Shown here piece after piece: positions 50,311 through 59,650 of a stretch of 64,000 nucleotides of DNA. Positions within the stretch are counted from its first letter, which is position 1, and each line of letters starts with the position of its first letter. The translations under genes and the position numbers were made by a program. Origin of the DNA: an uncultured Lachnospiraceae bacterium. GTDB taxonomy: Bacteria > Bacillota > Clostridia > Lachnospirales > Lachnospiraceae. Under the pieces are notes generated by a model that had not been told where the DNA came from, ran no database searches, and saw nothing but the letters and a program-made list of their open reading frames with translations. The stretch is from contig CANQDA010000020.1 in assembly GCA_947591155.1 (NCBI GenBank), forward strand, positions 1 through 64,000, written 5' to 3'.

Positions 50311-50339
50311 TTTACTATTTTTGCCTGTGATGGTATGAT
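50311..50339 (+). promoter_or_regulatory. Promoter of the DUF4364 gene
   Basis: TTTACT (50311-50316), 17 bases, TATGAT (50334-50339) preceded by TGG (extended -10). Divergent from the deacetylase promoter. Confidence 0.65.
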
Positions 50340-50368
50340 ACCTTTAAATGCAAAGGAGGTGTTCCGCA

Positions 50369-50881
50369 ATGCCGGAACCTTTTACACTCTATAAACTGAT
50401 CGTCCTGTACATGCTGCAGAAGGTTGACTTCCCGCTGACAAACTCCCAGATCTCTGAGTTTGTGCTGGAGCGCGGCTACACCAGTTATTTCACGCTTCAG
50501 TCTGTCCTCTCCGAATTGTCGGAGAGCGGCATGATCCGTCAGGAAACGATCCGCAACAGCTCATACTTCACGATCACCGAAGCCGGGGAGGAGACCCTGC
50601 ACTATTTCAAAAACCGTATTTCCCAACCGATCCGGGAAGATGTCGACCTGTACCTGCGGGAGAACGGGATGAAGCTGCGCGACGAAGTCTCTATCCTCGC
50701 GGACTACTACAAGAACACCTCGGATGAATACACAGTCCACTGTGTCGTGAAAGAAAAATATTCCAATCCGATCGAGCTGACCGTCACGGTCCCGGATGAG
50801 ACGCAGGCCGACGCCATTTGCCGCAACTGGAAGCAGAAATGCCAGGGGATCTATGAGTTTGTGATGAAAGAGCTGCTCTGA
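50369..50881 (+). CDS. DUF4364 family protein, winged-helix regulator-like
   Basis: A 170-aa protein of a family restricted mainly to clostridia. Residues 1-75 look like a winged helix-turn-helix (LTNSQISEFVLERGYTSYFT, then SELSESGMIRQETI), similar to PadR-like modules; the C-terminal half is a beta-rich domain. DNA binding is inferred; no target is known. The start at 50369 (MPEPFTL) has a full AAAGGAGGTG site; the longer frame starts before it and overlaps the -10 region. fprA follows in the same direction after 103 bases. Confidence 0.82.
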   Translation: MPEPFTLYKLIVLYMLQKVDFPLTNSQISEFVLERGYTSYFTLQSVLSELSESGMIRQETIRNSSYFTITEAGEETLHYFKNRISQPIREDVDLYLRENGMKLRDEVSILADYYKNTSDEYTVHCVVKEKYSNPIELTVTVPDETQADAICRNWKQKCQGIYEFVMKELL

Positions 50882-50984
50882 TCGCCAGGTCGCCGACGTA
50901 GGGCTAAAGATGCTGAAAATGCCGCTTTGTTCTGATGACAAAGGCATTTTAAATAAATTTAATATATCATTCAGGAGGATTCGC

Positions 50985-52151
50985 ATGAAAGACACATTTA
51001 TTTCCGATTCCGTCGTCTACGTAGGCGTGGACGACAAAACGATCGACCTGTTCGAGAGTCAGTACGTTGTCCCGAACGGAGTCTCCTACAATTCCTATAT
51101 CATCTTTGACGACAAGATCGCCGTCATGGACACCGTGGATAAGCGCGGCACCGAGGAATGGCTCGCCAACGTCAAAAAGGCGCTCGGCGATAGGAAGCCA
51201 GACTACCTCGTCATCCAGCACCTGGAGCCAGACCACGCGGGCAATGTACAGACGCTCGCGGAGCTGTTCCCGGAGATGAAGCTCGTCGCGAACAAGAAGA
51301 CGTTCCAGATGATGCCGCAGTTTTTTGATATGAAGCTGCCCGAGAGCCGCACTGTCACGGTCGGCGAGGGCGAGACGCTCTCCCTCGGCAGCCACACGCT
51401 GCAGTTCTTCATGGCTCCGATGGTGCATTGGCCGGAGGTCATGGTGACCTACGAGCAGAGCGAGAAGATCCTGTTCTCCGCGGACGGCTTCGGCAAATTC
51501 GGGGCGCTCGACGCCGAAGAGGACTGGACCTGCGAGGCGAGACGCTACTATATGAACATCGTCGGCAAGTACGGCGCACAGGTACAGGCGCTGCTGAAGA
51601 AGGCCGCGACGCTCGACATCGCGACGATCTGCCCGCTGCACGGCCCGATTCTCAAGGAGGACCTCGGCTTCTACATCGGCAAATATCAGGTCTGGAGCAG
51701 CTACGAGCCGGAGGACGACGGCGTGGTGATCGCCTGCGCGTCCATCCACGGCAACACGAGAAAGGCCGCGGACAAGCTCGCTGAAATTCTCGAGAAGAAG
51801 GGCGCGAAAAAGGTGTCGATCTTTGACCTCGCACGCGACGACATGGCCGAGGCGATCGAGGACTCCTACCGCTACGACAAGCTTGTGCTGATGGCGGCCT
51901 CCTACGACGCCGGCGTCTTCCCGTGCATGGAGGATTACCTGAACCACCTGCGCGCCAAGAATTTCCAGAAGCGCAAGGTCGCTTACGTCCAGAACGGAAG
52001 CTGGGCGCCGAGCGCCGGCAAGACCATGAAGGCAATCGTCGCGCAGATGAAGGACATCACGGAGGTTGAGCCGATGGTCACGATCAAGTCCACGCTCAAG
52101 CCGGAGAACATCCCTGAGCTCGAGGCGCTCGCGGACGCGCTGCTCGGCTGA
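50985..52151 (+). CDS. fprA: FprA-type flavodiiron protein (oxygen/NO reductase)
   Basis: A 388-aa soluble enzyme that reduces O2 to water or NO to N2O, protecting anaerobes from oxygen. The N-terminal beta-lactamase-like domain binds two irons: HLEPDHAGN (His-x-Glu-x-Asp-His), MVHWPEVM (His), FSADGFGKFG (Asp) and CPLHGPI (His). The C-terminal flavodoxin domain starts at VVIACASIHGNTRKAADKLA. All ligands are present. The start at 50985 (MKDTFIS) follows CAGGAGGATTCGC. A rubredoxin or similar electron donor must be encoded elsewhere. It ends at a good terminator. Confidence 0.95.
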   Translation: MKDTFISDSVVYVGVDDKTIDLFESQYVVPNGVSYNSYIIFDDKIAVMDTVDKRGTEEWLANVKKALGDRKPDYLVIQHLEPDHAGNVQTLAELFPEMKLVANKKTFQMMPQFFDMKLPESRTVTVGEGETLSLGSHTLQFFMAPMVHWPEVMVTYEQSEKILFSADGFGKFGALDAEEDWTCEARRYYMNIVGKYGAQVQALLKKAATLDIATICPLHGPILKEDLGFYIGKYQVWSSYEPEDDGVVIACASIHGNTRKAADKLAEILEKKGAKKVSIFDLARDDMAEAIEDSYRYDKLVLMAASYDAGVFPCMEDYLNHLRAKNFQKRKVAYVQNGSWAPSAGKTMKAIVAQMKDITEVEPMVTIKSTLKPENIPELEALADALLG

Positions 52152-52181
52152 GTCTCCTCTCACAGATCACAGATCATGAAT

Positions 52182-52220
52182 ACCGCCGCGGGACAGTTTT
52201 TCTGTTTCACGGCGGTTTTT
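52182..52220 (+). terminator. Terminator of fprA
   Basis: ACCGCCG (52182-52188) pairs with CGGCGGT (52210-52216), with extra GACAG/CTGTT pairing inside, followed by TTTTT. Confidence 0.88.
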
Positions 52221-52270
52221 ACAAGACAGGGACAGATTTATCCATAAGTCTGCGGATTCGCACGAACGCA

Positions 52271-52302
52271 CAGGAGGCGGCACCGGGTAGTGCCGCCTCC
52301 TG
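52271..52302 (-). terminator. Hairpin after the SleB-type hydrolase gene
   Basis: A perfect 13-bp stem (CAGGAGGCGGCAC with its complement, 52271-52283 and 52290-52302) with a 6-base loop. It lies 20 bases past the stop codon. There is no T-run, so it may protect the mRNA end instead of ending transcription. Confidence 0.6.
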
Positions 52303-52321
52303 CATTCTGTAGATGAAACCA

Positions 52322-53767
52322 TTAATAGAACTGGTGGTCTCCTAATTTAGTACCTTTTCCGGAACCCGTGTTGAAGTAAAGGGCGCTTCCGATCGGGTTC
52401 TCTCCGTTGATGGCCGCTGCTGCCGCATCATAGCAGGCGCTGGGGACGCCATTTGCCAGTGCGCTTGCGAGTCCGCCGCTCGAAGCCGGCGTGAACTGGC
52501 CGCTCTGATAGATAACCTCGCTGATCGAGTTCGGGAACGACGGGCTGTTCACGCGGTTCATGACGACCGCGCCTACCGCCACCATGCCATCGTAGCTCTG
52601 GTTGCCGGCCTCACAGTAGATCAGAGCCGCAAGCAGAGAAGTGTCGTCCGCGCTCGCGGAAGAAGTCGTCGTCGCCGAGGTATCCGTTGTCGCTGCGCTC
52701 TCAGCGGATGTTGTCGTGTCTGTCTGCTCAGAGGCAGTCGGTGTCGCCATCGGCGTCGCGATCGCCTCGTTCACCGGATTCCACCACGCGTCGTAGAGGA
52801 TACCGGTCCCGGAATCGTAGTAGAGTCCGGTGCTCGCGTCGTAGTAGATGCCGGTCGCCGGATCGTAATAACTCTCTGTGCCCGTCCCCGGCGTCACTCC
52901 GGTATTCGCCGTCTCTGTCGAAGCCGTATCGGTATAGCTCGTATCCGTGTAGGAATCGTCCGTGTATGTCCCGTCCGTATAGGATGTATCGGTATAGCTC
53001 ATGTCGGTATAGGATTCATCCGTGTATGCCGTATCGGTATAGGAATCCGTATACGTCGTGTCGGCGTAGGAGTCGTCTGTATACGTCGCATCCGCGTAAG
53101 AGTCGTCATAATATGTGTCCGCACTGCTCTCTGTGCTGTTGCTGTCCTCCGAATAGCTCTCATCGGCAGTCCCGCCGTCCAAATAAGCCTCGTCCACTGC
53201 CACCGCCGTGTCCAGAAGAAGCACCCTGGAGACATCCTCTGCGGAGACATAGGCCGTGCTGTCCGCGCCGTTCTGCACCTGCAGCCAGTTTCCCTCGTCC
53301 TGTGTCAGGATAAAGGAGTCTCCGCTGGCAAGCGAATCGAGCACCTGTGAACCCCCATCCGCGCCGGAAAAGAGCTTGACGTCGCTCCAGGTCGTCGCAA
53401 CGCCCTCCACGCCGTGACCCTGGGCCAGTCCCTTCGCATCCTCGCCGCAGACAATATACTCATTTTTCACATATCCGGTCAGTCCGCCGGAGCTGATCTG
53501 CGTCCATTCCTCGCCGCGATCAAGCACCCACGCCGCCGCGCCCGGATACAGAAAGCCGACGATCGCGCCGTTCTCATCCGCCGCGCTTCGTATATTCACG
53601 CCGGTGCTCACGGTATCGTCGTTCGTAAGAGCGATCTGATCCCATGCAGTTTCCTGCTCATAGGGAAGCGCGATCGAACTCTCTCGCGCCATCGCCGCAC
53701 TGCCGAACGTCAGGGACGCGCCCATGACGACCGCTGTGCACAACACACATTTTCTCCTTATACTCAT
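52322..53767 (-). CDS. Secreted SleB-type cell wall hydrolase with SH3 domains and YTD repeats
   Basis: A 481-aa exported protein. A signal peptide (residues 1-27, cleaved near AMA) is followed by two SH3-like segments (about 45-105 and 115-185). A repeat-rich linker of Ser-Tyr-Thr-Asp units spans 205-290, then DPATGIYYDASTGLYYDSGT repeats. The C-terminal 110 residues are a Hydrolase_2 (SleB) domain: LLAALIYCEAGNQSYDGMVA has the catalytic Glu, and VVMNRVNSPSFP and VIYQSGQF are typical. SleB-type enzymes are lytic transglycosylases, some needed for spore cortex breakdown. The long linker suggests action on the vegetative wall. It is transcribed alone. Confidence 0.9.
   Translation of the reverse strand: MSIRRKCVLCTAVVMGASLTFGSAAMARESSIALPYEQETAWDQIALTNDDTVSTGVNIRSAADENGAIVGFLYPGAAAWVLDRGEEWTQISSGGLTGYVKNEYIVCGEDAKGLAQGHGVEGVATTWSDVKLFSGADGGSQVLDSLASGDSFILTQDEGNWLQVQNGADSTAYVSAEDVSRVLLLDTAVAVDEAYLDGGTADESYSEDSNSTESSADTYYDDSYADATYTDDSYADTTYTDSYTDTAYTDESYTDMSYTDTSYTDGTYTDDSYTDTSYTDTASTETANTGVTPGTGTESYYDPATGIYYDASTGLYYDSGTGILYDAWWNPVNEAIATPMATPTASEQTDTTTSAESAATTDTSATTTSSASADDTSLLAALIYCEAGNQSYDGMVAVGAVVMNRVNSPSFPNSISEVIYQSGQFTPASSGGLASALANGVPSACYDAAAAAINGENPIGSALYFNTGSGKGTKLGDHQFY
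52915..53115 (-). repeat. Coding repeat: SYTDT units
   Basis: About a dozen short DNA repeats, each encoding TDxSYTD or ADTTYTD. They make an acidic, tyrosine-rich linker between the SH3 and the hydrolase domains. Confidence 0.88.
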
Positions 53768-53907
53768 ACTTATTCTCTCCTCTCATACAAACGGGAAGCT
53801 CGTCCTCCCCGTCTGCCCTTCCACGCAGGGTACGCAACTCATCGCAACCGCACTCAATACGTTTCTGTTAAATTTATTACGTAATTATTAACTTATGTTA
53901 CGACTGT

Positions 53908-53936
53908 ATTGTAATATGTTTAATAACTTTTGTCAA
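53908..53936 (-). promoter_or_regulatory. Promoter of the SleB-type hydrolase gene
   Basis: On the minus strand TTGACA (53931-53936), 17 bases, TACAAT (53908-53913). The leader is about 135 nt and includes an ACGGG/CCCGT hairpin (53791-53812) near its end. Confidence 0.82.
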
Positions 53937-53949
53937 CCACTTTATTTAA

Positions 53950-54021
53950 AAAAAGAAAAGCCGGTGTAGGATGAGACTCGTTCGATACAAAAACCAAACG
54001 CTTTTCGTCCTGCACCAGCTT
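53950..54021 (-). terminator. Terminator of the trmH-pfkA-dnaE operon
   Basis: A long-range stem: 53958-53971 pairs with 54008-54021 (14 bp with two G-U pairs), followed on the minus strand by TCTTTTTTT. It lies 85 bases after the trmH stop. The rest of 53768-54106 has the promoter and leader of the hydrolase gene and no further gene. Confidence 0.75.
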
Positions 54022-54106
54022 CTTTTATATTTCGGTAGGCAACAACGATTCAAAACAGTTATCACATCTTCATCGACGGCTTATTCACACATCCGGAACT
54101 ACACAT

Positions 54107-54946
54107 TCAGTCCCTCCTCTGGCGGTTTGCCTCGTACATCAGGATGGATGCGGCGACCGCGGCGTTCAGCGATTCCACCTGCCCGCACATCGGGATGCGG
54201 ATGTACGCGTCGGCCATCGCGGCCGTCTCCTCCGTCAGCCCGCGGCTCTCGTTGCCGATCAGAAACGCGGACGGTTCCCGATACGAAATCCCGTCGTAAT
54301 ATTTTTCTCCTTTCAGATGCGCCGCGTACAGTCTCACGCCCTGCCGCTTCAGGCGATCCAGATCGCCCCGCCAGTCCTGCGAATAGCAAAACGGCACGCG
54401 GTAGACCGAGCCCATCGTCGAGCGAATCACCTTCGGATTGTAAATGTCCACGCAGTCGCGGCTCAACAGGACTCCCGTGACGCCTGCCCCCTCCGCCGTG
54501 CGAAGGATCGTGCCGAGGTTGCCCGGATCCTGCAGGTTCTCCAAGATCAGGATCAACGGCGCGCGGACCGCAGATGGCTGCCCGATCGTCGCTGTCCCCG
54601 CCATGCTTCCCGAAACGCTGTCCTCCCGGTATTCTTCAAGCAGGACCCGCAAAGTATGATGACACCGCCGCACAAGGCACAATACCCCTTGCGGCGTCTT
54701 TGTGTCGGACACGCTCTCGAACACGCGGTCGGACAGCTCCGTGAGCGGCTCCACGCCCTCGAACACGGAGGGATTTTTTCGGAGGAAGCTCTCGGAGACG
54801 TAGGTGTGGACGAGCCTGTCCTTCGGCGCCTCGCGGTACATCTTGACGCCCTCCACGACAAAGACGTCCTGAAGCTCGCGCTCCTTTGCCTTTTTCTGCA
54901 GCAGCTGCAGCTGCTTTACCTGTGGGTTGGATGTACTCGTAATCAT
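54107..54946 (-). CDS. TrmH/SpoU family RNA 2'-O-methyltransferase
   Basis: A 279-aa knotted (SPOUT) methyltransferase that methylates ribose in rRNA or tRNA using SAM. Residues 1-80 are the substrate-binding domain (ITSTSNPQVKQLQLLQKKAK). The catalytic part has LILENLQDPGNLGTILRTAE (motif 1 with Asn and Arg), FLIGNESRGLTEE (motif 2) and IPMCGQVESLNAAVAASILM (motif 3). The target base is unknown; 23S rRNA is common for this subgroup. ATG at 54946 overlaps the pfkA stop (ATGA). A much longer opening in the same frame is a shadow of pfkA. Confidence 0.92.
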   Translation of the reverse strand: MITSTSNPQVKQLQLLQKKAKERELQDVFVVEGVKMYREAPKDRLVHTYVSESFLRKNPSVFEGVEPLTELSDRVFESVSDTKTPQGVLCLVRRCHHTLRVLLEEYREDSVSGSMAGTATIGQPSAVRAPLILILENLQDPGNLGTILRTAEGAGVTGVLLSRDCVDIYNPKVIRSTMGSVYRVPFCYSQDWRGDLDRLKRQGVRLYAAHLKGEKYYDGISYREPSAFLIGNESRGLTEETAAMADAYIRIPMCGQVESLNAAVAASILMYEANRQRRD

Positions 54947-55917
54947 ATGGCCATAGCCCGGGAAACTCTCACCATATACTCCGGCAGGTCCTTCTGCATG
55001 GCGAGCGCCTCGTCGATATCCAAGTCTACATATTTTCCCTCGCGGAACGCCACGACGCGGTTCGATTTTCCCTCGATCAGCAGGTCCGCCGCGAGCGCTC
55101 CCATCACCGTGCCGTACACGCGGTCGCGGCAGGTGGGACTGCCGCCTCGCTGCATGTGTCCGAGGATCGTCGCGCGGGTCTCCAGTCCGGTCGCCGCCTC
55201 GATCCGACGCGCCATACTCGTCGAATGCCCGATGCCCTCCGCGTTGATGACGATATGGTGCTTCTTGCCTCGCTTGCGGTTGTTGATGATGTTGTTGATC
55301 AGAACCTGCTCGTCGTAATCGTACTGTTCCGGCAGAAGGATGTCCTCCGCACCGTTCGCGATGCCGCACCAGAGCGCGATGTATCCGGCGTTTCGCCCCA
55401 TGACCTCGATGATGCTGCAGCGCTCATGGGAGGTGGAGGTGTCGCGCACCTTGTCGATCGCGTCCATCGCCGTGTTGACTGCCGTGTCGAAACCGATCGT
55501 GTAATCCGAGCAGGCAATGTCCAGGTCGATCGTGCCCGGCACGCCGATCGTGTTGATGCCGCGGGCCGCAAGCTGCTGCGCGCCGCGGAACGAACCGTCG
55601 CCGCCGATCACCACGAGGCCGTCGATCCCGTGCTTCCGGCAGATCTCCGCCGCCCGGTCCTGTACCTCCGGTCTCTTGAATTCGAGGCAGCGCGCCGTGT
55701 AGAGGATCGTGCCGCCCTTCGAGATCGAGTCTGAGACGGACCTCGCGTTCAGGTCCACGATCTCCTCATTCAGCAGGCCGCGATAGCCCTGATAGATTCC
55801 TTTCACATTGATCCCCTGCGACAACGCCTTGCGGACCACCGCACGGATCGCCGCGTTCATGCCCGGGGCGTCGCCCCCGCTCGTCAGCACGCCTATCGTC
55901 TTCACCTTGTCAGCCAT
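54943..55917 (-). CDS. pfkA: ATP-dependent 6-phosphofructokinase
   Basis: A 324-aa glycolytic enzyme. ATP-binding loop GVLTSGGDAPGMNAAIRAVV, phosphate loop GGDGSFRGAQQLA with the Gly-Asp-Gly-Ser of ATP-dependent forms, and catalytic IDLDIACSDYTIGFDTA (the usual DND is replaced by DLD; the catalytic Asp is kept). RGGSPTCRDRV and the MGRNAGYIALW signature are intact. Start at 55917 (MADKVK) follows AAGGAGG. Translationally coupled to trmH and 10 bases after dnaE. Confidence 0.96.
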   Translation of the reverse strand: MADKVKTIGVLTSGGDAPGMNAAIRAVVRKALSQGINVKGIYQGYRGLLNEEIVDLNARSVSDSISKGGTILYTARCLEFKRPEVQDRAAEICRKHGIDGLVVIGGDGSFRGAQQLAARGINTIGVPGTIDLDIACSDYTIGFDTAVNTAMDAIDKVRDTSTSHERCSIIEVMGRNAGYIALWCGIANGAEDILLPEQYDYDEQVLINNIINNRKRGKKHHIVINAEGIGHSTSMARRIEAATGLETRATILGHMQRGGSPTCRDRVYGTVMGALAADLLIEGKSNRVVAFREGKYVDLDIDEALAMQKDLPEYMVRVSRAMAI

Positions 55918-55927
55918 ATTTGCCTCC

Positions 55928-58900
55928 TTACTTCTGCACAATTTTAACGTTTTCCGTCCCGAATATCTCCGCCAGCCGCGCGATCATCGCGTCGTCGGCC
56001 TGCACGGTCCAGTTGTCGCCGAGCCTGCGGACCGCTCGCTCGCTGCGCACGTAGATCAAGACGTGGTCCTTGCCCTCCGAATGCCGCAGCACGTCGAAGA
56101 GTTCGCCCTCGCGCGCCTGGTATTCCTGCTTGTCGGCAAACTGCACCCATAGCTCGCGCGGAACCTCCTCGAACGGCCATATCTTCTCGCAGATCAGCTT
56201 GCTCGGCTTGTCCTCCTCGCAGCTCACCCGGCCGCGCACGAACACCTTGCGGTCCTCGATCAGAAGCTCGTGGTTCTTTTCATAGCTCTTTGGGAACACG
56301 ATCACCTCGACGTTGCCGACCAGGTCCTCAATATTCAAAAACGCCATCGTCTGATTGTTCTTCGTGTATTTGATCTTCCTGCTCGTGATCATGCCGCCGA
56401 TGACCGCGCTGCTGTTGTCCGTGACTTTCGAGGCGCCGGTCTCCTCGTCCAGCGCGAAATCAGTAGTCACATTCGTGATGCCGCGCCTCCACAGCGTCTC
56501 GTACTTTTCGAGCGGATGTCCGCTGACGTAGATGCCGAGCACTTCCTTCTCGTAGGCGAGCAGCTCTTCCTTGTCGAACTCCCCGACGTCCGGCAGCTTC
56601 ACCTTGTAATCTGTCTTCTCCTCGTCGCCCATCAGGTCGAACAGCGACATCTGTCCGGATATCCCGCGCTTTTTCTCCTGCGCGATCTGATCCATGATGT
56701 CCACGTACACCTGCAGGAACTGTTTGCGCGTCCCGCCGAGGCTGTCTGTCGCGCCCGACTTGATCAGGCTCTCAAACGTGCGCTTCGTGACGTCCTTGCT
56801 CCCGGTCACGCGCTCGATAAAGTCCGAAATGTCCTTGTATTTTCCGTGCGCCTCGCGCTCCTGCGTGATCGCCTCGATCACCGGACGCCCGATGCTCTTG
56901 ATCGCGGAGAGCCCGTAGCGGATGTTCTTCCCGTCCACGGAGAAATTGCCCTCGCCGACGTTGATATCCGGCGGCAGGATGCCGATTCCCATCTGGCGGC
57001 AGGTCAGCGTGTACTCCGCCACCTTGGACGGGTTGTCGATCACGGAGGTCATAAGCGCCGCCATATACTCGACCGGATAATAATATTTCAGATACGCCGT
57101 CTGGTAGGACACCACCGCGTAAGCCGCTGCGTGCGACTTGTTGAACGCGTACTTCGCGAAATCCGTCATATCGTCGTAAATCTTGTTCGCCGTGCGCTCG
57201 TCGATGCCGTTCGCCACACAGCCGGGCACGCCCTCCTCCGGGTTGCCGTAGACAAAATTCTGGCGTTCCTTCGCCATCACGGCCGCCTTCTTCTTCGACA
57301 TGGCGCGCCGCACGAGATCGCTGCGCCCGAGCGTGTAGCCCCCGAGGTCGCGCACGATCTGCATGACCTGCTCCTGGTAGACGATACAGCCGTAGGTCGC
57401 CTCCAGGATCGGCTGAAGCTGCGGACAGTCGTAGGTGATCTCCTCCGGGTGGTTCTTCCCGCGGATGTACTGCGGGATGAAATCCATCGGCCCCGGACGG
57501 TAGAGCGAAATGCCTGCGATGATGTCCTCAAGGCTCTGGGGCTTCAGCTCCTTCATGAAGCTCTTCATCCCCGCGCTCTCTATCTGGAACACACCGTCCG
57601 TCTTCCCGGTCCCGATCGAGTCCAGCACCGCCTTGTCGTTGTAATCAATCTCTTCCATTATGATCTTTTTCCCGCTGCTCTTCTCGGCCAGCTCCACCGC
57701 GTTCTGGATCACAGTCAGCGTGCGCAGCCCCAGGAAATCCATCTTCAGAAGGCCGAGCTCCTCGAGCGTGGTCATTGTGAACTGGGTCGTGATGGTCCCG
57801 TCCGAACCGCGCGAGAGCGGCACATACTCGTCGGCCGCCTTCTGGCAGATCACGACGCCCGCCGCGTGCATCGAGGTGTGGCGGGGAAGTCCTTCCAATC
57901 TCTTTGACATATCAATGAGCTGATGGATCTGCGCGTCGTTCTCGTACATCGTGCGCAGCTCCTGGCTCATCGTCAGCGCCTTGTCGATCGTGATGTTCAG
58001 CTCCTGCGGCACCAGCTTGGCGATCGAATCGCAGAGCGCGTAGGGCAGATCCATCACGCGCCCCACGTCGCGAATGACGCCGCGCGCCGCCAGCGTACCG
58101 AAGGTAACGATCTGCACGACGCGATCCTTGCCGTATTTGCGGACCACATAGTCGATGACCTCCTGCCTGCGCTCGAAGCAGAAGTCGATATCGATATCGG
58201 GCATCGACACGCGCTCCGGGTTCAGGAAGCGCTCAAACAGCAGGTTGTAACGGATCGGGTCGAGCTGCGTGATGCCGAGCGTATAGGAGACGATGCTCCC
58301 GGCCGCCGAGCCGCGCCCCGGGCCCACGCTGATCCCGTTCTCCCGCGCGTAGCGGATGAAATCCCAGACGATCAGGAAATAGTCGACGTAACCCATCTTC
58401 TGAATGACGGAAAGCTCGTAATCCAGCCTCTCCCTGTGCGTCTCGGCCTCCTCCCCGTACAGCCTCTTCAGGCCCTCGTCGCAGAGCTTGTTCAGATATT
58501 CCCATGCCGTGTACGGCGCAGGCACATCGAACTGCGGCAGCTTCGTCACGCCGAACTCGATCTCTACGTGACAGCGCTGCGCGATCTTGTATGTGTTTTC
58601 AAGCGCCTCCGGCGCATAGGGGAACAGCTCCGCCATCTGCTCGGGCGACTTCACGTAGTACTGTCCGCCCTCATAGCGCATACGATCCTCGTCCGAGAGC
58701 TTCTTCCCGGTCTGAATGCACAGCAGGATGTCGTGCGCCTCCACATCGTCCTCGTAGGTGTAGTGGACGTCGTTCGTCGCGACGAGCGGAATCCCCGTCT
58801 CTTTGCTCATGCGCAGAAGCTGCTGATTGACCAGCTTCTGGTCCGGGATGCCGTGATCCTGCAGCTCGAGGAAATAATTGTCCTCGCCGAAGATCCCGCG

Positions 58901-59386
58901 GTATTTCAGCGCGATCTCCTTCGCCTCCTCGTACATCCCGCGCGCCAGATAGCGCGGCACCTCGCCGGCTAAGCAGGCGCTGAGCGCAATGATCCCCTCA
59001 TGGTATTTTTCGAGAAGCTCGAGATCGACACGAGGTCTGTAATAAAAGCCTTCTACAAAACCCATCGAGACGATCTTGATCAGATTCGCGTAGCCCGTGT
59101 TGTTCTCCGCGAGCAGCACCAGATGGTAGTAGCGGCTCTCGTCGTTCCCGGTCTCGCGGTCGAAGCGCGAATTCGGCGCGACGTACACCTCACAGCCAAG
59201 GATCGGGTTGATCCCGGCCGCCTTCGCTTCCTTATAGAAGTCGATGACTCCGTACATCACGCCGTGGTCGGTGATCGCGGCCGAATCCATGCCGAGCTCC
59301 TTCACGCGCGCCACATATTCTTTTATCTTGTTCGAGCCGTCCAGCAGGCTGTACTCCGTATGGACGTGCAGGTGTGTGAAATTCAC
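55928..59386 (-). CDS. dnaE: DNA polymerase III alpha subunit, DnaE type
   Basis: A 1152-aa C-family DNA polymerase. The PHP domain is at the N-terminus (FTHLHVHTEYSLLDG). The polymerase core shows GPGRGSAAGSIVSY and the catalytic Asp pair in SMPDIDIDFCFERR; a third Asp follows in the palm. A helix-hairpin-helix and an OB-fold (IGGMITSRKIKYTKNNQTMA) lie near the C-terminus. Gram-positives usually use PolC as main replicase and DnaE for primer extension, so this is probably the second polymerase. GTG start after AGGAGAAACATT. The order dnaE-pfkA is common in clostridia. Confidence 0.97.
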   Translation of the reverse strand: MNFTHLHVHTEYSLLDGSNKIKEYVARVKELGMDSAAITDHGVMYGVIDFYKEAKAAGINPILGCEVYVAPNSRFDRETGNDESRYYHLVLLAENNTGYANLIKIVSMGFVEGFYYRPRVDLELLEKYHEGIIALSACLAGEVPRYLARGMYEEAKEIALKYRGIFGEDNYFLELQDHGIPDQKLVNQQLLRMSKETGIPLVATNDVHYTYEDDVEAHDILLCIQTGKKLSDEDRMRYEGGQYYVKSPEQMAELFPYAPEALENTYKIAQRCHVEIEFGVTKLPQFDVPAPYTAWEYLNKLCDEGLKRLYGEEAETHRERLDYELSVIQKMGYVDYFLIVWDFIRYARENGISVGPGRGSAAGSIVSYTLGITQLDPIRYNLLFERFLNPERVSMPDIDIDFCFERRQEVIDYVVRKYGKDRVVQIVTFGTLAARGVIRDVGRVMDLPYALCDSIAKLVPQELNITIDKALTMSQELRTMYENDAQIHQLIDMSKRLEGLPRHTSMHAAGVVICQKAADEYVPLSRGSDGTITTQFTMTTLEELGLLKMDFLGLRTLTVIQNAVELAEKSSGKKIIMEEIDYNDKAVLDSIGTGKTDGVFQIESAGMKSFMKELKPQSLEDIIAGISLYRPGPMDFIPQYIRGKNHPEEITYDCPQLQPILEATYGCIVYQEQVMQIVRDLGGYTLGRSDLVRRAMSKKKAAVMAKERQNFVYGNPEEGVPGCVANGIDERTANKIYDDMTDFAKYAFNKSHAAAYAVVSYQTAYLKYYYPVEYMAALMTSVIDNPSKVAEYTLTCRQMGIGILPPDINVGEGNFSVDGKNIRYGLSAIKSIGRPVIEAITQEREAHGKYKDISDFIERVTGSKDVTKRTFESLIKSGATDSLGGTRKQFLQVYVDIMDQIAQEKKRGISGQMSLFDLMGDEEKTDYKVKLPDVGEFDKEELLAYEKEVLGIYVSGHPLEKYETLWRRGITNVTTDFALDEETGASKVTDNSSAVIGGMITSRKIKYTKNNQTMAFLNIEDLVGNVEVIVFPKSYEKNHELLIEDRKVFVRGRVSCEEDKPSKLICEKIWPFEEVPRELWVQFADKQEYQAREGELFDVLRHSEGKDHVLIYVRSERAVRRLGDNWTVQADDAMIARLAEIFGTENVKIVQK

Positions 59387-59544
59387 AATGTTTCTCCTAT
59401 TCCACGTTGTCTTTCCGGACTGATCGACTGATCTCGCCTGACGTTTCAGGCCTGTCCGGACTGTCTCAAAATTCGCAAAACGCGACGCTGTTTCTCCACA
59501 GACAGTTTACCATATTTGCACAGCCATTTCTATAAAAAAATAGT

Positions 59545-59570
59545 GAAAAAGCGGACCCCGAAGAGTCCGC
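59545..59570 (-). terminator. Terminator of the small HPr-like gene
   Basis: GCGGAC (59551-59556) pairs with GTCCGC (59565-59570); on the minus strand TTTTTC follows. Between it and the dnaE start (59387-59544) no gene is seen; a TGGTAAACT sequence near 59510 may be the dnaE -10. Confidence 0.8.
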
Positions 59571-59650
59571 CGGTCTGAATTACTTTCTTACGGCCTCAGC
59601 AGCAAGTGCTTTGGCCTGGTCTGAACAGTACGTCCACCGTCCTGTTTTCC

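Noticed and set aside
52915..53115. CRISPR-like short repeats
   Set aside because: The repeats are in frame, encode SYTDT units of a wall protein, and have no unique spacers. The repeats at 1484-1700 and 16455-16745 are likewise coding. No CRISPR array or cas gene was seen.
53877..53913. WalR-like box before the SleB-type hydrolase
   Set aside because: TGTTAC and TGTAAT are present but separated by 8 bases instead of 5, and they overlap the -10.
53971..54480. 169-codon plus-strand frame opposite trmH
   Set aside because: Antisense to a complete SPOUT methyltransferase gene; no ribosome site; Pro/Ser/Arg-rich composition typical of a shadow.
54947..55369. N-terminal extension of the TrmH-like protein
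   Set aside because: It overlaps pfkA in another frame and has no family similarity; the ATG at 54946 overlapping the pfkA stop is the natural start.
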